A stretch of 64,000 nt of DNA, from positions 2,795,685 to 2,859,684 of the forward strand of contig NZ_WTYZ01000001.1 of the NCBI RefSeq assembly GCF_009827455.1. Reading direction: 5' to 3'. Position 1 is the first letter of the stretch; each line of letters begins with the position of its first letter. A program made the translations under genes and the position numbers. The notes beneath the pieces were generated by a model. It saw only the letters and a list, made by a program, of their open reading frames with translations, ran no database searches and was not told where the DNA came from. Below are positions 53,289 through 62,300 of the stretch, piece after piece. The DNA is from Pontixanthobacter aestiaquae. GTDB taxonomy: Bacteria; Pseudomonadota; Alphaproteobacteria; Sphingomonadales; Sphingomonadaceae.

Positions 53289-53681
53289 ATGCTGAACCAT
53301 ATCATGATTGGCTCTGGCGACATCGAGAAGTCGAAGAGTTTCTACAATGCCGTACTGGGCGTGCTGGGTGCGGGCGAGCCGATGGCGCATGTCAATGACA
53401 CCGGCCAGACGCGCCTGTTCTACAGCCATGACGGATCGACTTTCAGCATTAGCGAGCCGATCAATGGCAAGCCGGTCGAGCCTTCCAATGGCAGCACCAT
53501 CGGCTTTGCCTGCAACTCGCCCGAGCAAATTCAGGAACTGCACGATGTCGCAGTCGCCAATGGCGGCACCAGCATCGAAGATCCTCCGGGCCTGCGCGAG
53601 GGCAGCATGGGGCCAATGTATCTGTGCTATTTCACCGATCCAGATGGCCATAAAATCTGCGGCATTCACCGCCCGGGCTGA
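53289..53681 (+). CDS. VOC/glyoxalase-family protein, copy 1
   Basis: This small vicinal-oxygen-chelate protein has 130 aa in two beta-alpha-beta-beta-beta modules: HIMIGSGDIEKSKSFYNAVL and GTSIEDPPGLREGSMGPMYL, ending CYFTDPDGHKICGIHR. AGGAG lies just upstream of the ATG. It resembles the next gene across its length, so the two probably arose by duplication. VOC proteins include glyoxalase I and metal-dependent lyases or dioxygenases. A role for this one in handling glutathione-aldehyde adducts is inferred from the operon alone. Confidence 0.9.
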   Translation: MLNHIMIGSGDIEKSKSFYNAVLGVLGAGEPMAHVNDTGQTRLFYSHDGSTFSISEPINGKPVEPSNGSTIGFACNSPEQIQELHDVAVANGGTSIEDPPGLREGSMGPMYLCYFTDPDGHKICGIHRPG

Positions 53682-53710
53682 TCCACCTACCCCTTTTAGG
53701 AGATACAACA

Positions 53711-54091
53711 ATGTTTAGCCACGTAATGGTCGGCGCCGACGATATCGACGCCGCCAAAAAATTCTATGATGCCTGCTTTATCGCATTGGGCGGACGCGAA
53801 GGGTCAGTCGATCCCAAAGGCCGCGTGATGTATATCAAGGACGGCAGCATTTTCATCGTGACCAAGCCGATCGACGGCAACCCGGCCTGCCACGCCAATG
53901 GCGGAACCATCGGCTTTGCCGTCGATAGCCCCGAAATGGCCGAAGCATGGCACGCCGCCGGCCTCGCCAATGGCGGAACAGCCATCGAAGACCCGCCGGG
54001 TATCCGGGAAGGCGGCGGCATGAAAATGCACCTCGCCTATCTGCGCGACCCGGCAGGCAACAAAGTCTGCACCATGATGCGAATGGGGTAA
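53711..54091 (+). CDS. VOC/glyoxalase-family protein, copy 2
   Basis: This 126-residue VOC protein parallels the previous one: FSHVMVGADDIDAAKKFYDA, GSIFIVTKPIDGNPACHANG, GTAIEDPPGIREGGGMKMHL and RDPAGNKVCTMMRMG. The shared GG(T)xIEDPPGxREG block is distinctive. It lies between copy 1 and fghA with 29 and 10 bases of spacing, so it is part of the same operon. Function as for copy 1; the two may form a heterodimer or act on different substrates. Confidence 0.9.
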   Translation: MFSHVMVGADDIDAAKKFYDACFIALGGREGSVDPKGRVMYIKDGSIFIVTKPIDGNPACHANGGTIGFAVDSPEMAEAWHAAGLANGGTAIEDPPGIREGGGMKMHLAYLRDPAGNKVCTMMRMG

Positions 54092-54101
54092 CTTTCCAGC
54101 A

Positions 54102-54941
54102 ATGGAAACACTGAGCGAAAACCGTGCTTTCGGCGGAGTGCAAGGGGTTTACTCCCACGCCTCCGCCGAAACCGGCACGGAGATGACATTCTCTGCCTAT
54201 GTGCCCCCGCATGACGAGGGCGCGAAGCTGCCGGTGCTGTGGTATCTCTCCGGCCTGACCTGCACCCACGCCAATGTCACCGATAAAGGGGACTACCGCT
54301 CAGCCTGCGCCGAACATGGCGTGATCTTCATCGCGCCAGATACGTCTCCGCGCGGAGAGAATGTACCGGACGACGAAGCCTATGATTTCGGCCAAGGCGC
54401 GGGCTTTTATGTCGATGCGACGAAGGACCCGTGGGCCAAGACCTACCGCATGCGCAGCTACATCGAAAGCGAGCTGCCCGCGCTGATCGCCGAACATTTC
54501 CCCGCTGCCGATATGACCCGCCAGGGGATTACCGGCCATTCGATGGGCGGCCATGGCGCGCTGACTGTCGCTTTACGAAATCCCGACCGCTTCAAAAGCG
54601 TTAGCGCCTTTGCACCGATTGTCAGCCCGCTACACTGCCCTTGGGGCGAGAAAGCGCTGGGAGGCTATTTGGGACCGGATCGCGATACTTGGCGCGAATA
54701 TGATGCCTGCGCCCTGATCGACGGCGGCGCGAAACTTGCGAACCTGTTGGTCGACCAAGGCACCGCCGACGATTTCCTGAAAGACCAGCTCAAAACCGGC
54801 CTGCTCGCCCTCGCCTGCAAAAAGGCAGGCATTCCCGCGCAGATCAGAATGCAGGAGGGGTATGACCATTCCTACTACTTCATATCGACCTTCATGGCCG
54901 ACCATGTGAAATGGCATGCGGAGCGGATGCTGGGTGGCTGA
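54102..54941 (+). CDS. fghA: S-formylglutathione hydrolase
   Basis: FghA (279 aa) hydrolyses S-formylglutathione to formate and glutathione, completing the AdhC pathway. It is an alpha/beta hydrolase of the esterase D group: LPVLWYLSGLTCTHANVTDK (oxyanion region), the nucleophile Ser in ITGHSMGGHGALTVALR, and the His in YDHSYYFISTFMADH. It is the last gene of the aldehyde dehydrogenase-adhC-cupin-VOC-VOC-fghA operon. The downstream gap holds several repeats. Confidence 0.96.
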   Translation: METLSENRAFGGVQGVYSHASAETGTEMTFSAYVPPHDEGAKLPVLWYLSGLTCTHANVTDKGDYRSACAEHGVIFIAPDTSPRGENVPDDEAYDFGQGAGFYVDATKDPWAKTYRMRSYIESELPALIAEHFPAADMTRQGITGHSMGGHGALTVALRNPDRFKSVSAFAPIVSPLHCPWGEKALGGYLGPDRDTWREYDACALIDGGAKLANLLVDQGTADDFLKDQLKTGLLALACKKAGIPAQIRMQEGYDHSYYFISTFMADHVKWHAERMLGG

Positions 54942-55418
54942 ATGTCGGAATGCATATCCATGGATTGCCGCGTCGCTTCGCTCCTCGCAATGACGAATAG
55001 CGGCAAATACCGGACGCGGCTTCGATTTTCCTACACCCACCCGGCCTGCTACTCCGCACCCCGCTCTTTCACATTGTGGGTCTTGTCGTGATGATATAGC
55101 GGACGGAATAGGCCGCGTGTTCCTGTCCGTCCGGTTGGCGGAATGGAACTATTGGCTTTATGATTCAGTACTTTAACTCGAGTAAGCGAAAGTGACACGG
55201 TGTCACCTTTGTCCGGTTCTGTCGTAACAGAACCAACACATCCAACCCGTCATTGTCCTTTGGACAGCTTCGCTTCCCCGCGAACGCGGGGACCCAGGTT
55301 GGCTTGGTTTTAGGTTACTCTGGATTGTCCAAAGGACAATGACGGGTCATAAACGAGGCGCCCAATTTAACCCTTTGAACCCTGTTCCACATGTTCCATC
55401 CATTCAGGAACGCGGGAT
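54942..55418. other. Palindrome-rich intergenic region between fghA and metW
   Basis: No gene is visible in these 477 bases. The segment at about 54958-54995 (GGATTGCCGCGTCGCTTCGC, then TCCTCGCAATGACG) belongs to a repeat found in many bacterial genomes. Further in are the exact palindrome GTGACAC-G-GTGTCAC (55192-55206), a hairpin GGTTCTGT-CGTA-ACAGAACC (55215-55234) and the long inverted repeat at 55245-55347. The region may end transcription from both convergent operons. Confidence 0.75.
55245..55347. repeat. Inverted repeat of 22 bp arms with an inner palindrome
   Basis: The left arm 55245-55266 (ACCCGTCATTGTCC, then TTTGGACA) is exactly complementary to the right arm 55326-55347. Between them lies CCCCGCG-AA-CGCGGGG, a second perfect hairpin. 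The structure is of the REP/MITE-like intergenic type and lies between two convergent genes. Confidence 0.88.
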
Positions 55419-56021
55419 CTAAACTGAACTTCGCTCCACTTCGAACAGCGCATATTCGGCGCGCCAGTTTGCACCGCCCTCGCCGATTTCGCGTTCATTC
55501 GTGAAGAACCAACGATTGGCGATTTGGACCCCCAGATCATCGGCCAACGCTTCGAAATCTTTGACGGTCACATGGTGGATATTCTGCGTTTCATACCACG
55601 TTACCGGCAGATGCCGCGTTACCGGCATCCGGCCCCGGCTCAGCAGCGCCCAGCGCATTCTCCAATAGGCGAAATTGGGGAAGCTGACGAAGGCGCGGCG
55701 GCCGACGCGGAGCAGTTCCTGCATCATCCGGTCGGGGCGCTCGGCGGTTTGCAAAGTTTGGCTGAGAATGGCGTAGTCGAACGCGCCATCGGGATAAAAG
55801 GACAGATCGCGGTCGGCATCACCCTGCACCACGCTGAGCCCCCGCGCGACGCAGCGTTCGACGCAGGCACCGTCGATCTCGATCCCGCGCGCATCGACGT
55901 GTTTCTGATCGCGGAGAGCCGCCATCAGCACGCCGTCACCGCAGCCGACATCCAAGGCGCGGCTGCCCGGTTCGACATGGTCGAGGATGACAGCGAGATC
56001 GGGGCGCAAAGCGGAAGTCAT
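55419..56021 (-). CDS. metW: Methionine biosynthesis protein MetW
   Basis: MetW (200 aa) is a small SAM-methyltransferase-like protein that acts with MetX in methionine synthesis. Motif I is [20 protein letters not shown]. Further signatures are [54 protein letters not shown] and [20 protein letters not shown], all typical of MetW. Its start overlaps the metX stop by 4 bases, so the two are one operon. MetW is thought to stabilise or activate MetX; no methyltransferase reaction is proven. Confidence 0.95.
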   Translation of the reverse strand: MTSALRPDLAVILDHVEPGSRALDVGCGDGVLMAALRDQKHVDARGIEIDGACVERCVARGLSVVQGDADRDLSFYPDGAFDYAILSQTLQTAERPDRMMQELLRVGRRAFVSFPNFAYWRMRWALLSRGRMPVTRHLPVTWYETQNIHHVTVKDFEALADDLGVQIANRWFFTNEREIGEGGANWRAEYALFEVERSSV

Positions 56022-57124
56022 TCGATGAACCCCTTCACCACGCGGTCAAGTTCGGGCACGTCGAGCAGGAAGCTATCGTGACCGAAAGGCGCGCTGAGCT
56101 CGACAAAGCTGACCGGCGCGCCTGCTGCATTCAGCGCGTGGACCACATGGCGGCTCTCAGCGGTGGGATAGAGCCAGTCGCTGTCGAAGCTGATCAGACA
56201 GAAACGCGCAGTCGTTCCAGCAAAGGCGTTTGCAAGAAGTCCGCCATGCTCCTCCGCCAGATCGAAATAGTCCATTGCGCGGGTGATATAGAGATAGCTG
56301 TTGGCATCGAACCGGCGGGTGAAACCGCTGCCCTGGTACCGCAAATAGCTTTCGACCTGAAAATCGGCATCGAAGCCAAACGTTTTCTCGGCGCGATCTT
56401 GCAGTCGCCGCCCGAATTTATCGGTCAGGCCTGCTTCCGAAAGATAGGTAATATGCGCCGCCATCCGCGCGACCGCGAGACCGGCATCGGGGGTTTTGCC
56501 GCTGGCGTAGTAATCACCCTCTGCCCAGTTGGGATCGGCCATAATGGCTTGGCGGCCAACCTCGTGAAAGGCAATATTCTGCGCAGAATGGCGCGCGGTC
56601 GTGGCAATCGCCAAAATTCGCGCAGCCCGCTCGGGGAAGTTTGCAGCAAGGCTCAGCGCTTGCATTCCGCCCATCGAACCACCCACGACCGTGTGCAATT
56701 GCTCGATCTCGAGGGCGTCCAGCAAGCCGACCAGTCCGCGCACCATGTCGCGGATCGTCAGAACCGGAAAACGCATCGCATATGGCTTGCCATCGGGCGC
56801 ATCGGACGCCGGTCCGGTCGAACCCATACAGCTACCGATCACATTGGCGCAGATCACATGGAAGCGGTCTGTATCGATCGGCTTACCGGGGCCGACCATC
56901 CGCTCCCACCAGCCGGGCTTGCCTGTCACAGGATGCTCGCTGGCGACGAATTGATCGCCGGTTAGTGCGTGACAGAGCAGGATCGCGTTGCCCTTGTCCG
57001 GCGCCAGCTCGCCATAGGTTTCATACGCAATCGACACGCCCTCCAGCGCCTCACCGCTGTCGAGCGGGAGCGGATGGGGTAAAATGAGGGACTTCGATTG
57101 CACGTTCAAAGCAGGCCTTGGCAT
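56018..57124 (-). CDS. metX: Homoserine O-acetyltransferase
   Basis: MetX (368 aa) acetylates (or succinylates) homoserine, the first committed step to methionine. It is an alpha/beta hydrolase: [40 protein letters not shown], the nucleophile Ser in [20 protein letters not shown], and the His in [17 protein letters not shown]. The ATG at 57124 lies one codon inside a GTG. No Shine-Dalgarno is evident. The gap to divergent hisC is short and filled by a repeat, so I see no SAM-II riboswitch. Confidence 0.94.
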   Translation of the reverse strand: MPRPALNVQSKSLILPHPLPLDSGEALEGVSIAYETYGELAPDKGNAILLCHALTGDQFVASEHPVTGKPGWWERMVGPGKPIDTDRFHVICANVIGSCMGSTGPASDAPDGKPYAMRFPVLTIRDMVRGLVGLLDALEIEQLHTVVGGSMGGMQALSLAANFPERAARILAIATTARHSAQNIAFHEVGRQAIMADPNWAEGDYYASGKTPDAGLAVARMAAHITYLSEAGLTDKFGRRLQDRAEKTFGFDADFQVESYLRYQGSGFTRRFDANSYLYITRAMDYFDLAEEHGGLLANAFAGTTARFCLISFDSDWLYPTAESRHVVHALNAAGAPVSFVELSAPFGHDSFLLDVPELDRVVKGFIE

Positions 57125-57138
57125 CACAAAAAGAACGG

Positions 57139-57210
57139 TGCTTCGACAAGCTCAGCACGAACGGATTTAGAATGTCGCTCCTTAACCGTTCACCCTGAGC
57201 TTGTCGAAGG
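57139..57210. repeat. Inverted pair of GAGCTTGTCGAAG-type repeats
   Basis: The left unit (57139-57164, TGCTTCGACAAGCTCAGCAC, then GAACGG) and the right unit (57185-57210, CCGTTCACCCTGAGCTTGTC, then GAAGG) are inverted copies with three mismatches. The motif is a widespread intergenic repeat. It occupies the divergent promoter region of metX and hisC. Confidence 0.85.
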
Positions 57211-57240
57211 GTCGTATTTGTTTATGAGCCAATAGCTGTA

Positions 57241-58341
57241 ATGTCAGACAAACCTTCCCCGAAACCCTGGATCAACGCGATTCACGCCTATGTGCCCGGC
57301 AAAGCACATGCGGATGACGGGCGCGAGCTGGTCAAGCTATCCGCAAACGAAAATCCGTTGGGGAGCAGCCCGGCTGCTTTAGCTGCTTTTGCTAAGGCCA
57401 GAGCGCCAGCAGGCTATCCTGATCCGGACTCCGGCGATTTGCGAGCCGCGATCGGCGAACTGCATGATATCGACCCGGCGCGAATTGTTTGCGGAACAGG
57501 GTCTGACGAATTGCTCAATCTGGCAGCGCAAGCCTATGCCGGTCCGGGTGACGAAGTGCTGTTCAGCAATTTCAGCTTTGCGGTTTACGAAATTGCCGCG
57601 CGGCGTTGCGGTGCGACACCCATTATCGCTCCGGACAAAGATTACGGAACCGATGTTGATGCGCTGATAGCTGCAGCGACAGACAAAACACGCGTGGTGT
57701 TTGTCGCCAACCCGAATAATCCAACCGGAAGCTATCTGCCTGCATCGGAGATTGCGCGATTGCATGCAGCCCTCCCCGCCGACGTGCTGTTTGTACTCGA
57801 CCAAGCCTATGCGGAATATCTCACTGCCGAAGAGGATGATGGCGGACTTACTTTGGTAGCCGATACCGCAAATGTGCTGGTCACCCGCACATTCTCCAAA
57901 ATTTACGGCCTGGCAGGCGAACGCATTGGTTGGGCGACCGGCCACCCCGACATTATCGGCTCTCTCAATCGCATCCGCGGGCCTTTTAACGTGACCAATC
58001 ACGGACAAGCGGCAGCTTTGGCAGCGGTTGGCGATCAGGCATTTGTGACTGCGTCTCGTGAACATAATGCGGCAGAGCTTGCACGCTTTGTCGAGGTCAT
58101 CGAGGGCTTAGGCAATCATGGACTGCGCCCGCTACCCAGCAAGGCTAATTTTCTGCTGGTGCTGTTCGAGGGCAATCTGACTGCAGAGCAAGCCTATAAA
58201 GCGCTGGCGGATGGCGGTTACGCGACCCGGTGGCTGCCCGGTGCTGGGCTGCCGCATGGATTGCGCATTACCATCGGGACATCGAAGCAAATGGCAGATG
58301 TCACTCGTATCCTCCGCGAGCTGACCGAGACTGCGCAATGA
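57241..58341 (+). CDS. hisC: Histidinol-phosphate aminotransferase family
   Basis: This fold-type I PLP enzyme has 366 aa. It shows [60 protein letters not shown], the PLP-linked Lys in [20 protein letters not shown] and the substrate Arg in [12 protein letters not shown]. Because it overlaps tyrA (ATGA), it may act mainly as the aromatic (phenylpyruvate, prephenate) aminotransferase in Tyr/Phe synthesis, as in other Alphaproteobacteria, and may also serve His synthesis. Confidence 0.92.
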   Translation: MSDKPSPKPWINAIHAYVPGKAHADDGRELVKLSANENPLGSSPAALAAFAKARAPAGYPDPDSGDLRAAIGELHDIDPARIVCGTGSDELLNLAAQAYAGPGDEVLFSNFSFAVYEIAARRCGATPIIAPDKDYGTDVDALIAAATDKTRVVFVANPNNPTGSYLPASEIARLHAALPADVLFVLDQAYAEYLTAEEDDGGLTLVADTANVLVTRTFSKIYGLAGERIGWATGHPDIIGSLNRIRGPFNVTNHGQAAALAAVGDQAFVTASREHNAAELARFVEVIEGLGNHGLRPLPSKANFLLVLFEGNLTAEQAYKALADGGYATRWLPGAGLPHGLRITIGTSKQMADVTRILRELTETAQ

Positions 58342-59267
58342 GCGGCACTCCGGTCATTCAGCATGTTGCGATTATCGGCTTGGGCCTGCTGGGCGGGTCA
58401 ATCGGGCTGGCTATAGCAAAACATGCTCCCGGCATTGCCACGACAGGATACGACACCGATCCCGCGACGCGCGAAAAAGCGCGCGAAAGGGAGCTCGTCG
58501 GCACTGTGCTCGATAGTGCCGCAGAGGCAGTCGCGGCGGCTGACCTGGTCATCCTGTGCGTACCCGTGGGCGCAATGGGCTTTGCTGCCGAGGCGATATG
58601 TGATGCGCTACCGGCGGGCGCGATCATCAGCGATGTCGGCTCGTCCAAGCAATCGGTCGCGGATGCGTTGAAAGCGGCTCTCCCGGATCATTGCATCATT
58701 CCCGCCCACCCCGTTGCCGGCACCGAGCAGAGCGGACCAGATGCCGGTTTTGCCGAATTGTTCGAGCACCGCTGGTGCATTCTGACACCGGCTGATGATG
58801 CTCCTACTGAGGCGGTCGACGCACTAAGCCGGTTCTGGACGGGCCTCGGGTCGAATGTTGAACTGATGGGCGCAGAACACCACGATCTGGTGCTCGCTGT
58901 AACGAGCCATATTCCGCATTTGATTGCCTATACTATCGTCGGCACGGCGTCCGATTTGGAGGATGTGACCCGCAGCGAAGTGATCAAATATTCGGCCGGC
59001 GGCTTCCGCGATTTTACCCGTATTGCGGCCTCGGACCCGACTATGTGGCGCGACGTGTTCCTGACCAACAAGGATGCAGTGCTGGAAATGCTCGGCCGCT
59101 TTACAGAAGATCTGACCGCTTTGCAGCGCGCGATCCGGCGCGGCGATGGCGATGCCTTGCACGACCTGTTCACCAAGACCCGCGCAATCCGCCGGTCAAT
59201 CATCGAGCAGGGCCAAGACGATGCACGGCCCGATTTCGGCCGAAGCGACCACTCGGGCGATCATTAG
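58338..59267 (+). CDS. tyrA: Prephenate/arogenate dehydrogenase family protein
   Basis: This enzyme (309 aa) makes the tyrosine precursor from prephenate or arogenate. It has the Rossmann motif [50 protein letters not shown] and the active-site His in [20 protein letters not shown]. The helical dimer part includes [20 protein letters not shown]. No ACT or chorismate mutase domain is present. The ATG at 58338 overlaps the hisC stop. The stop overlaps the convergent plsC stop by a few bases. Confidence 0.93.
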   Translation: MSGTPVIQHVAIIGLGLLGGSIGLAIAKHAPGIATTGYDTDPATREKARERELVGTVLDSAAEAVAAADLVILCVPVGAMGFAAEAICDALPAGAIISDVGSSKQSVADALKAALPDHCIIPAHPVAGTEQSGPDAGFAELFEHRWCILTPADDAPTEAVDALSRFWTGLGSNVELMGAEHHDLVLAVTSHIPHLIAYTIVGTASDLEDVTRSEVIKYSAGGFRDFTRIAASDPTMWRDVFLTNKDAVLEMLGRFTEDLTALQRAIRRGDGDALHDLFTKTRAIRRSIIEQGQDDARPDFGRSDHSGDH

Positions 59268-59944
59268 TCGTTGAGCACGTTTATCGCGGCGAGCACCCGC
59301 GCCTCAATTTCCTCACGCGGTAGGCCCGGCGGGATTGGATCACCAAATTTGTACGTGATCGTGCCCGGCCGCTTCAGAAGGCGGTGATAGAGCGGGCCGC
59401 TATTCACTGCGACCGGGATGACCGGCAATTTGATCAGCTTGTACAATCCGGCAAATCCGGCCTGTAATTCACCGCGTTCGCCATGCGGAATCCGTGTCCC
59501 TTCGGGGAAGATCACTAGCGGGCGGTCCATGGCGGACAATGTCTTTGCCGCTGAAATCATCGAGCGGAGTGCTTTTGCGCCTTGCTCCCTCGCGACCGGC
59601 ACACAGCCATAGATGCGCGCCCCCCAGCCCCAGAAGGGAATGCGGAACAGTTCCTGCTTTGCAAAGGGTGCGGGCCAATGGAAATTGGCGGGTGCGTCCA
59701 GAGCCTCGAAAAAACTTTCATGCTTAATGGCATAGAAAACGGCCCCCTCTGCCTTGTCCCCTTCAGTCTCGACATTGATTCCAACAAAGACGCGCAAACA
59801 CCAGCGGTGAAAGTTGCACCAGCACCGCACCGCACGGCGGAACATCGGCACGCTGAAATGCATCACTGAAACCGCCCACAGAATGTAAAACGTGCTCAAC
59901 AAATAGAAGGTCAGATAGAACCCGAGATTTCGAAATAGCAGCAT
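59264..59944 (-). CDS. plsC: 1-acyl-sn-glycerol-3-phosphate acyltransferase
   Basis: This lysophosphatidic acid acyltransferase has 226 aa. An N-terminal hydrophobic segment (GFYLTFYLLSTFYILWAVSV) anchors it. Block 1 is YAIKHESFFEALD, which has Glu in the place of the usual Asp of HxxxxD, as seen in many alphaproteobacterial members. Block 3 is PLVIFPEGTRIPHGERGELQ, with PEGTR. LPVIPVAVNSGPLYHRLL is block 4. It is the last gene of ftsE-ftsX-ydcF-plsC. It acts in phosphatidic acid synthesis at the inner membrane. Confidence 0.93.
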   Translation of the reverse strand: MLLFRNLGFYLTFYLLSTFYILWAVSVMHFSVPMFRRAVRCWCNFHRWCLRVFVGINVETEGDKAEGAVFYAIKHESFFEALDAPANFHWPAPFAKQELFRIPFWGWGARIYGCVPVAREQGAKALRSMISAAKTLSAMDRPLVIFPEGTRIPHGERGELQAGFAGLYKLIKLPVIPVAVNSGPLYHRLLKRPGTITYKFGDPIPPGLPREEIEARVLAAINVLND

Positions 59945-59950
59945 GGTTTT

Positions 59951-60481
59951 CTAGCCCCGGAACAAGCCGATCACGCGGCTCGCCAGAAATTTGTGATACT
60001 CAAGAAAAAGAATTCGCAGAGACGGCTCGGACGGGACCGCATCTTCAACGATTGTGATGGCTGGCGGGATGGTGTTGCGGAGCTCATTGGCCGCACGGCG
60101 CATGTGCCAGTCGGTTGTTACCAAGCGGATAGAGCGAATGTTCTTGGCCTTAAGCCATTCGGCGGTCTCAGTTGCATTGCCGCGCGTATCCACCGCGTCG
60201 AAACCCAATACGACGCAGCACTGCATTACATCCATCGGTACATCGAATTGCGCTGCGAATTCGCCCGGTTTCACTTCTGGGTCAACACCGGTGACAAGCA
60301 TTATTCGCGCATCATCCGCCTCCAGCAGTTCCAAACCCCGCTCGATCCGCCCCGCTGCCCCCGTAGGAACCACAACGACCCGGCTTTCATCATCGGCAAC
60401 CGGGCCAGGCAGAGTGAGAGTGAACGTCAAAAAGCCGGCGAACCAGATGATCGCAACGAAGGCGAAAACACGTCTTATCAC
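59951..60481 (-). CDS. YdcF/ElyC-like (DUF218) envelope protein
   Basis: This 176-residue protein has an N-terminal membrane anchor (VFAFVAIIWFAGFLTFTLTL) and a DUF218 domain: VVVPTGAAGRIERGLELLEA, MLVTGVDPEVKPGEFAAQF, DTRGNATETAEWLKAKNIRS, IRLVTTDWHMRRAANELRNT. The DWHMxRA motif is characteristic of YdcF family proteins. The start overlaps the ftsX stop (ATGA). The family is linked to envelope biogenesis (ElyC, SanA), and the position between ftsX and plsC fits that. Confidence 0.9.
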   Translation of the reverse strand: MIRRVFAFVAIIWFAGFLTFTLTLPGPVADDESRVVVVPTGAAGRIERGLELLEADDARIMLVTGVDPEVKPGEFAAQFDVPMDVMQCCVVLGFDAVDTRGNATETAEWLKAKNIRSIRLVTTDWHMRRAANELRNTIPPAITIVEDAVPSEPSLRILFLEYHKFLASRVIGLFRG

Positions 60482-61422
60482 AGCATTCGCCTCAATGCAG
60501 AGACGACTGTAAAACGCGCGGTCAACATCGCGATGGCGACCGCAATGAAAGGAATAATTGCTATCAATATCCAGTCGAGCGAGCCGAGGCCGCCACCAGA
60601 CATCATACCAGAACCGAGCGCGCTAAATTCCTGTCCAAGAAACAATACAGCGCCCAGTCCAAGAGCCAAGCCCACCGCGCCGCCAAGTGTAGCGTCGAAG
60701 CCGATAGAGCGTTCGAAAATGCGCGCGATCTGCGTATCGGTTCCGCCAAGCAAATGAACGATTTCGATAGTATCCCGATTGGTGCCAAGTGCACTGCGCG
60801 CCGCAAGCCAAACCGCTGCCGCGCTGGTCAGGCCCAACAGAATGACCAATGCACCCGATAGCCACTGAAGCGAACTGATGGTCGAGAAGACAGGCGCGAG
60901 CCAGCTCGATTGTGCATCAATCCGCGCTGCTGGTGCTGCAGCCTCCAGAATGCCCCGCAAAGTGTCCAGCGTTTCCTCAGTCGCGTCTTCACGCAAGCGC
61001 ACATCAATCAAAGCAGGCATTGGGACAGCTTCATTATCAGTGCCCACGCCCAGCCAAGGCTCAAGCAAGGCATCCAACTCTTCATCCGGTACGCGGCGCG
61101 TCGATGCGACTGCGGGGTGTTCCGCAAGCAGCGCTTCTGCCGCTACTGCTTGCCGGCTCCTCTCTTCGCTGGACGCTTCGACAATTTGAACGATCACGCC
61201 ACCGGCAAGCTCGGCACGCGCGGTAGACGCCACATTGTTGAGCGCCAATCCACCAGCCGCCGCAATAACGGTAAGTGTGACCATGATGGCGATCACCCAC
61301 GGCATCGGTCCAGCCAGCCTTGCCTGAGGGACCAGCTGCGCTGCACGCTCTCCTCGAAACGGCTTTAGGCCGCGCGCGGTCTTCCGACCCAGTGCTGGGG
61401 GCTTCGACGTTGTTTCGCTCAC
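60478..61422 (-). CDS. ftsX: Cell division protein FtsX
   Basis: FtsX (314 aa) is the membrane subunit of the FtsEX complex, which regulates septal peptidoglycan hydrolysis. Four hydrophobic segments are seen (PWVIAIMVTLTVIAAAGGLA; LQWLSGALVILLGLTSAAAV; LGGAVGLALGLGAVLFLGQ; LDWILIAIIPFIAVAIAMLT) with a periplasmic loop between the first two. The motif TIEIVHLLGGTDTQIARIFE is typical of FtsX. Its start overlaps ftsE (ATGA). Confidence 0.94.
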   Translation of the reverse strand: MSETTSKPPALGRKTARGLKPFRGERAAQLVPQARLAGPMPWVIAIMVTLTVIAAAGGLALNNVASTARAELAGGVIVQIVEASSEERSRQAVAAEALLAEHPAVASTRRVPDEELDALLEPWLGVGTDNEAVPMPALIDVRLREDATEETLDTLRGILEAAAPAARIDAQSSWLAPVFSTISSLQWLSGALVILLGLTSAAAVWLAARSALGTNRDTIEIVHLLGGTDTQIARIFERSIGFDATLGGAVGLALGLGAVLFLGQEFSALGSGMMSGGGLGSLDWILIAIIPFIAVAIAMLTARFTVVSALRRML

Positions 61423-62144
61423 GCTTTACCCCCCGATGCTTTCGGCGGGTAGCGCAACGCTCCGGTCGGATCATTCAGGCGTCCCTTGTCGAGCCGCATG
61501 ATCAGCGATTCCGGCACTTTCTTGAGCAAATGCACATCGTGAGTCGCGACAATCACGGTCGTGCCAAGACGGTTGAGCGACTCAAACAGTCGTAGCAGCT
61601 TCAACGCCATCTCGGGATCGACGTTACCTGTCGGCTCGTCGGCCACCAGCATGTCAGGACGGCCGATAACGGCGCGTGCGATCGCGACGCGTTGTTGTTC
61701 GCCACCGGATAAAGTTGCTGGTCTTGCGTCATGGCGATGCCCTAGCCCGACCCAATCAAGCATGTCGGTCACCGGCTTCACCAGATCGGCTTCGCGTACA
61801 CCCGACACGCGCAGGGGCAGCGCCACATTGTCGAATGCCGACAAATGGGGGATCAAGCGAAAATCCTGAAATACAACGCCCAAACGTCTGCGAAACGAGG
61901 GAAGCCGGTCGCGAGGAAGCGTGATGACGTCGGTTCCGAACATCCGGATTGCACCGCGCGATGGCCTTTGCGCGAGGTAGAGCAGCTTCAAAAGCGAGGT
62001 TTTGCCCGCCCCGCTGGCTCCCGTCAAAAAGTAGAAGCTGCCCGGATGCAGCGTGAAGGACACGTCGCTGAGTACCTCGCGATCCTGGCCATACCGCAGC
62101 CCGACATTGTCGAAAGTTATGCCTTCGCCCGCATTTGCCTTCAT
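61419..62144 (-). CDS. ftsE: Cell division ATP-binding protein FtsE
   Basis: FtsE (241 aa) is the ABC ATPase partner of FtsX. It has Walker A FLTGASGAGKTSLLKLLYLA, the Q-loop and RLGVVFQDFRLIPHLSAFDN, the signature ATLSGGEQQRVAIARAVIGR, Walker B MLVADEPTGNVDPEMALKLL and the H-loop TVIVATHDVHLLKKVPE. It is the first gene of the operon and is divergent from the zinc-ribbon gene; about 156 bases lie between the starts. Confidence 0.96.
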   Translation of the reverse strand: MKANAGEGITFDNVGLRYGQDREVLSDVSFTLHPGSFYFLTGASGAGKTSLLKLLYLAQRPSRGAIRMFGTDVITLPRDRLPSFRRRLGVVFQDFRLIPHLSAFDNVALPLRVSGVREADLVKPVTDMLDWVGLGHRHDARPATLSGGEQQRVAIARAVIGRPDMLVADEPTGNVDPEMALKLLRLFESLNRLGTTVIVATHDVHLLKKVPESLIMRLDKGRLNDPTGALRYPPKASGGKA

Positions 62145-62300
62145 GACAGGTACCGTGGGACGGGCCGATAGGGGCAGTAAAATTTCATTACGCCGCGCCT
62201 ATAGCCGTCCTTCGGTGTGGAAAAAAGCCACCGTTCAACCTGCCCACAGTCAGCTAAGCCTTGTTGCGATTCGCACACAGTCGTAAGACGGCTGTTAAGT

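Noticed and set aside
57125..57240. SAM-II riboswitch upstream of metX
   Set aside because: The short gap is filled by the inverted repeat pair, and no SAM-II pseudoknot pattern could be found.
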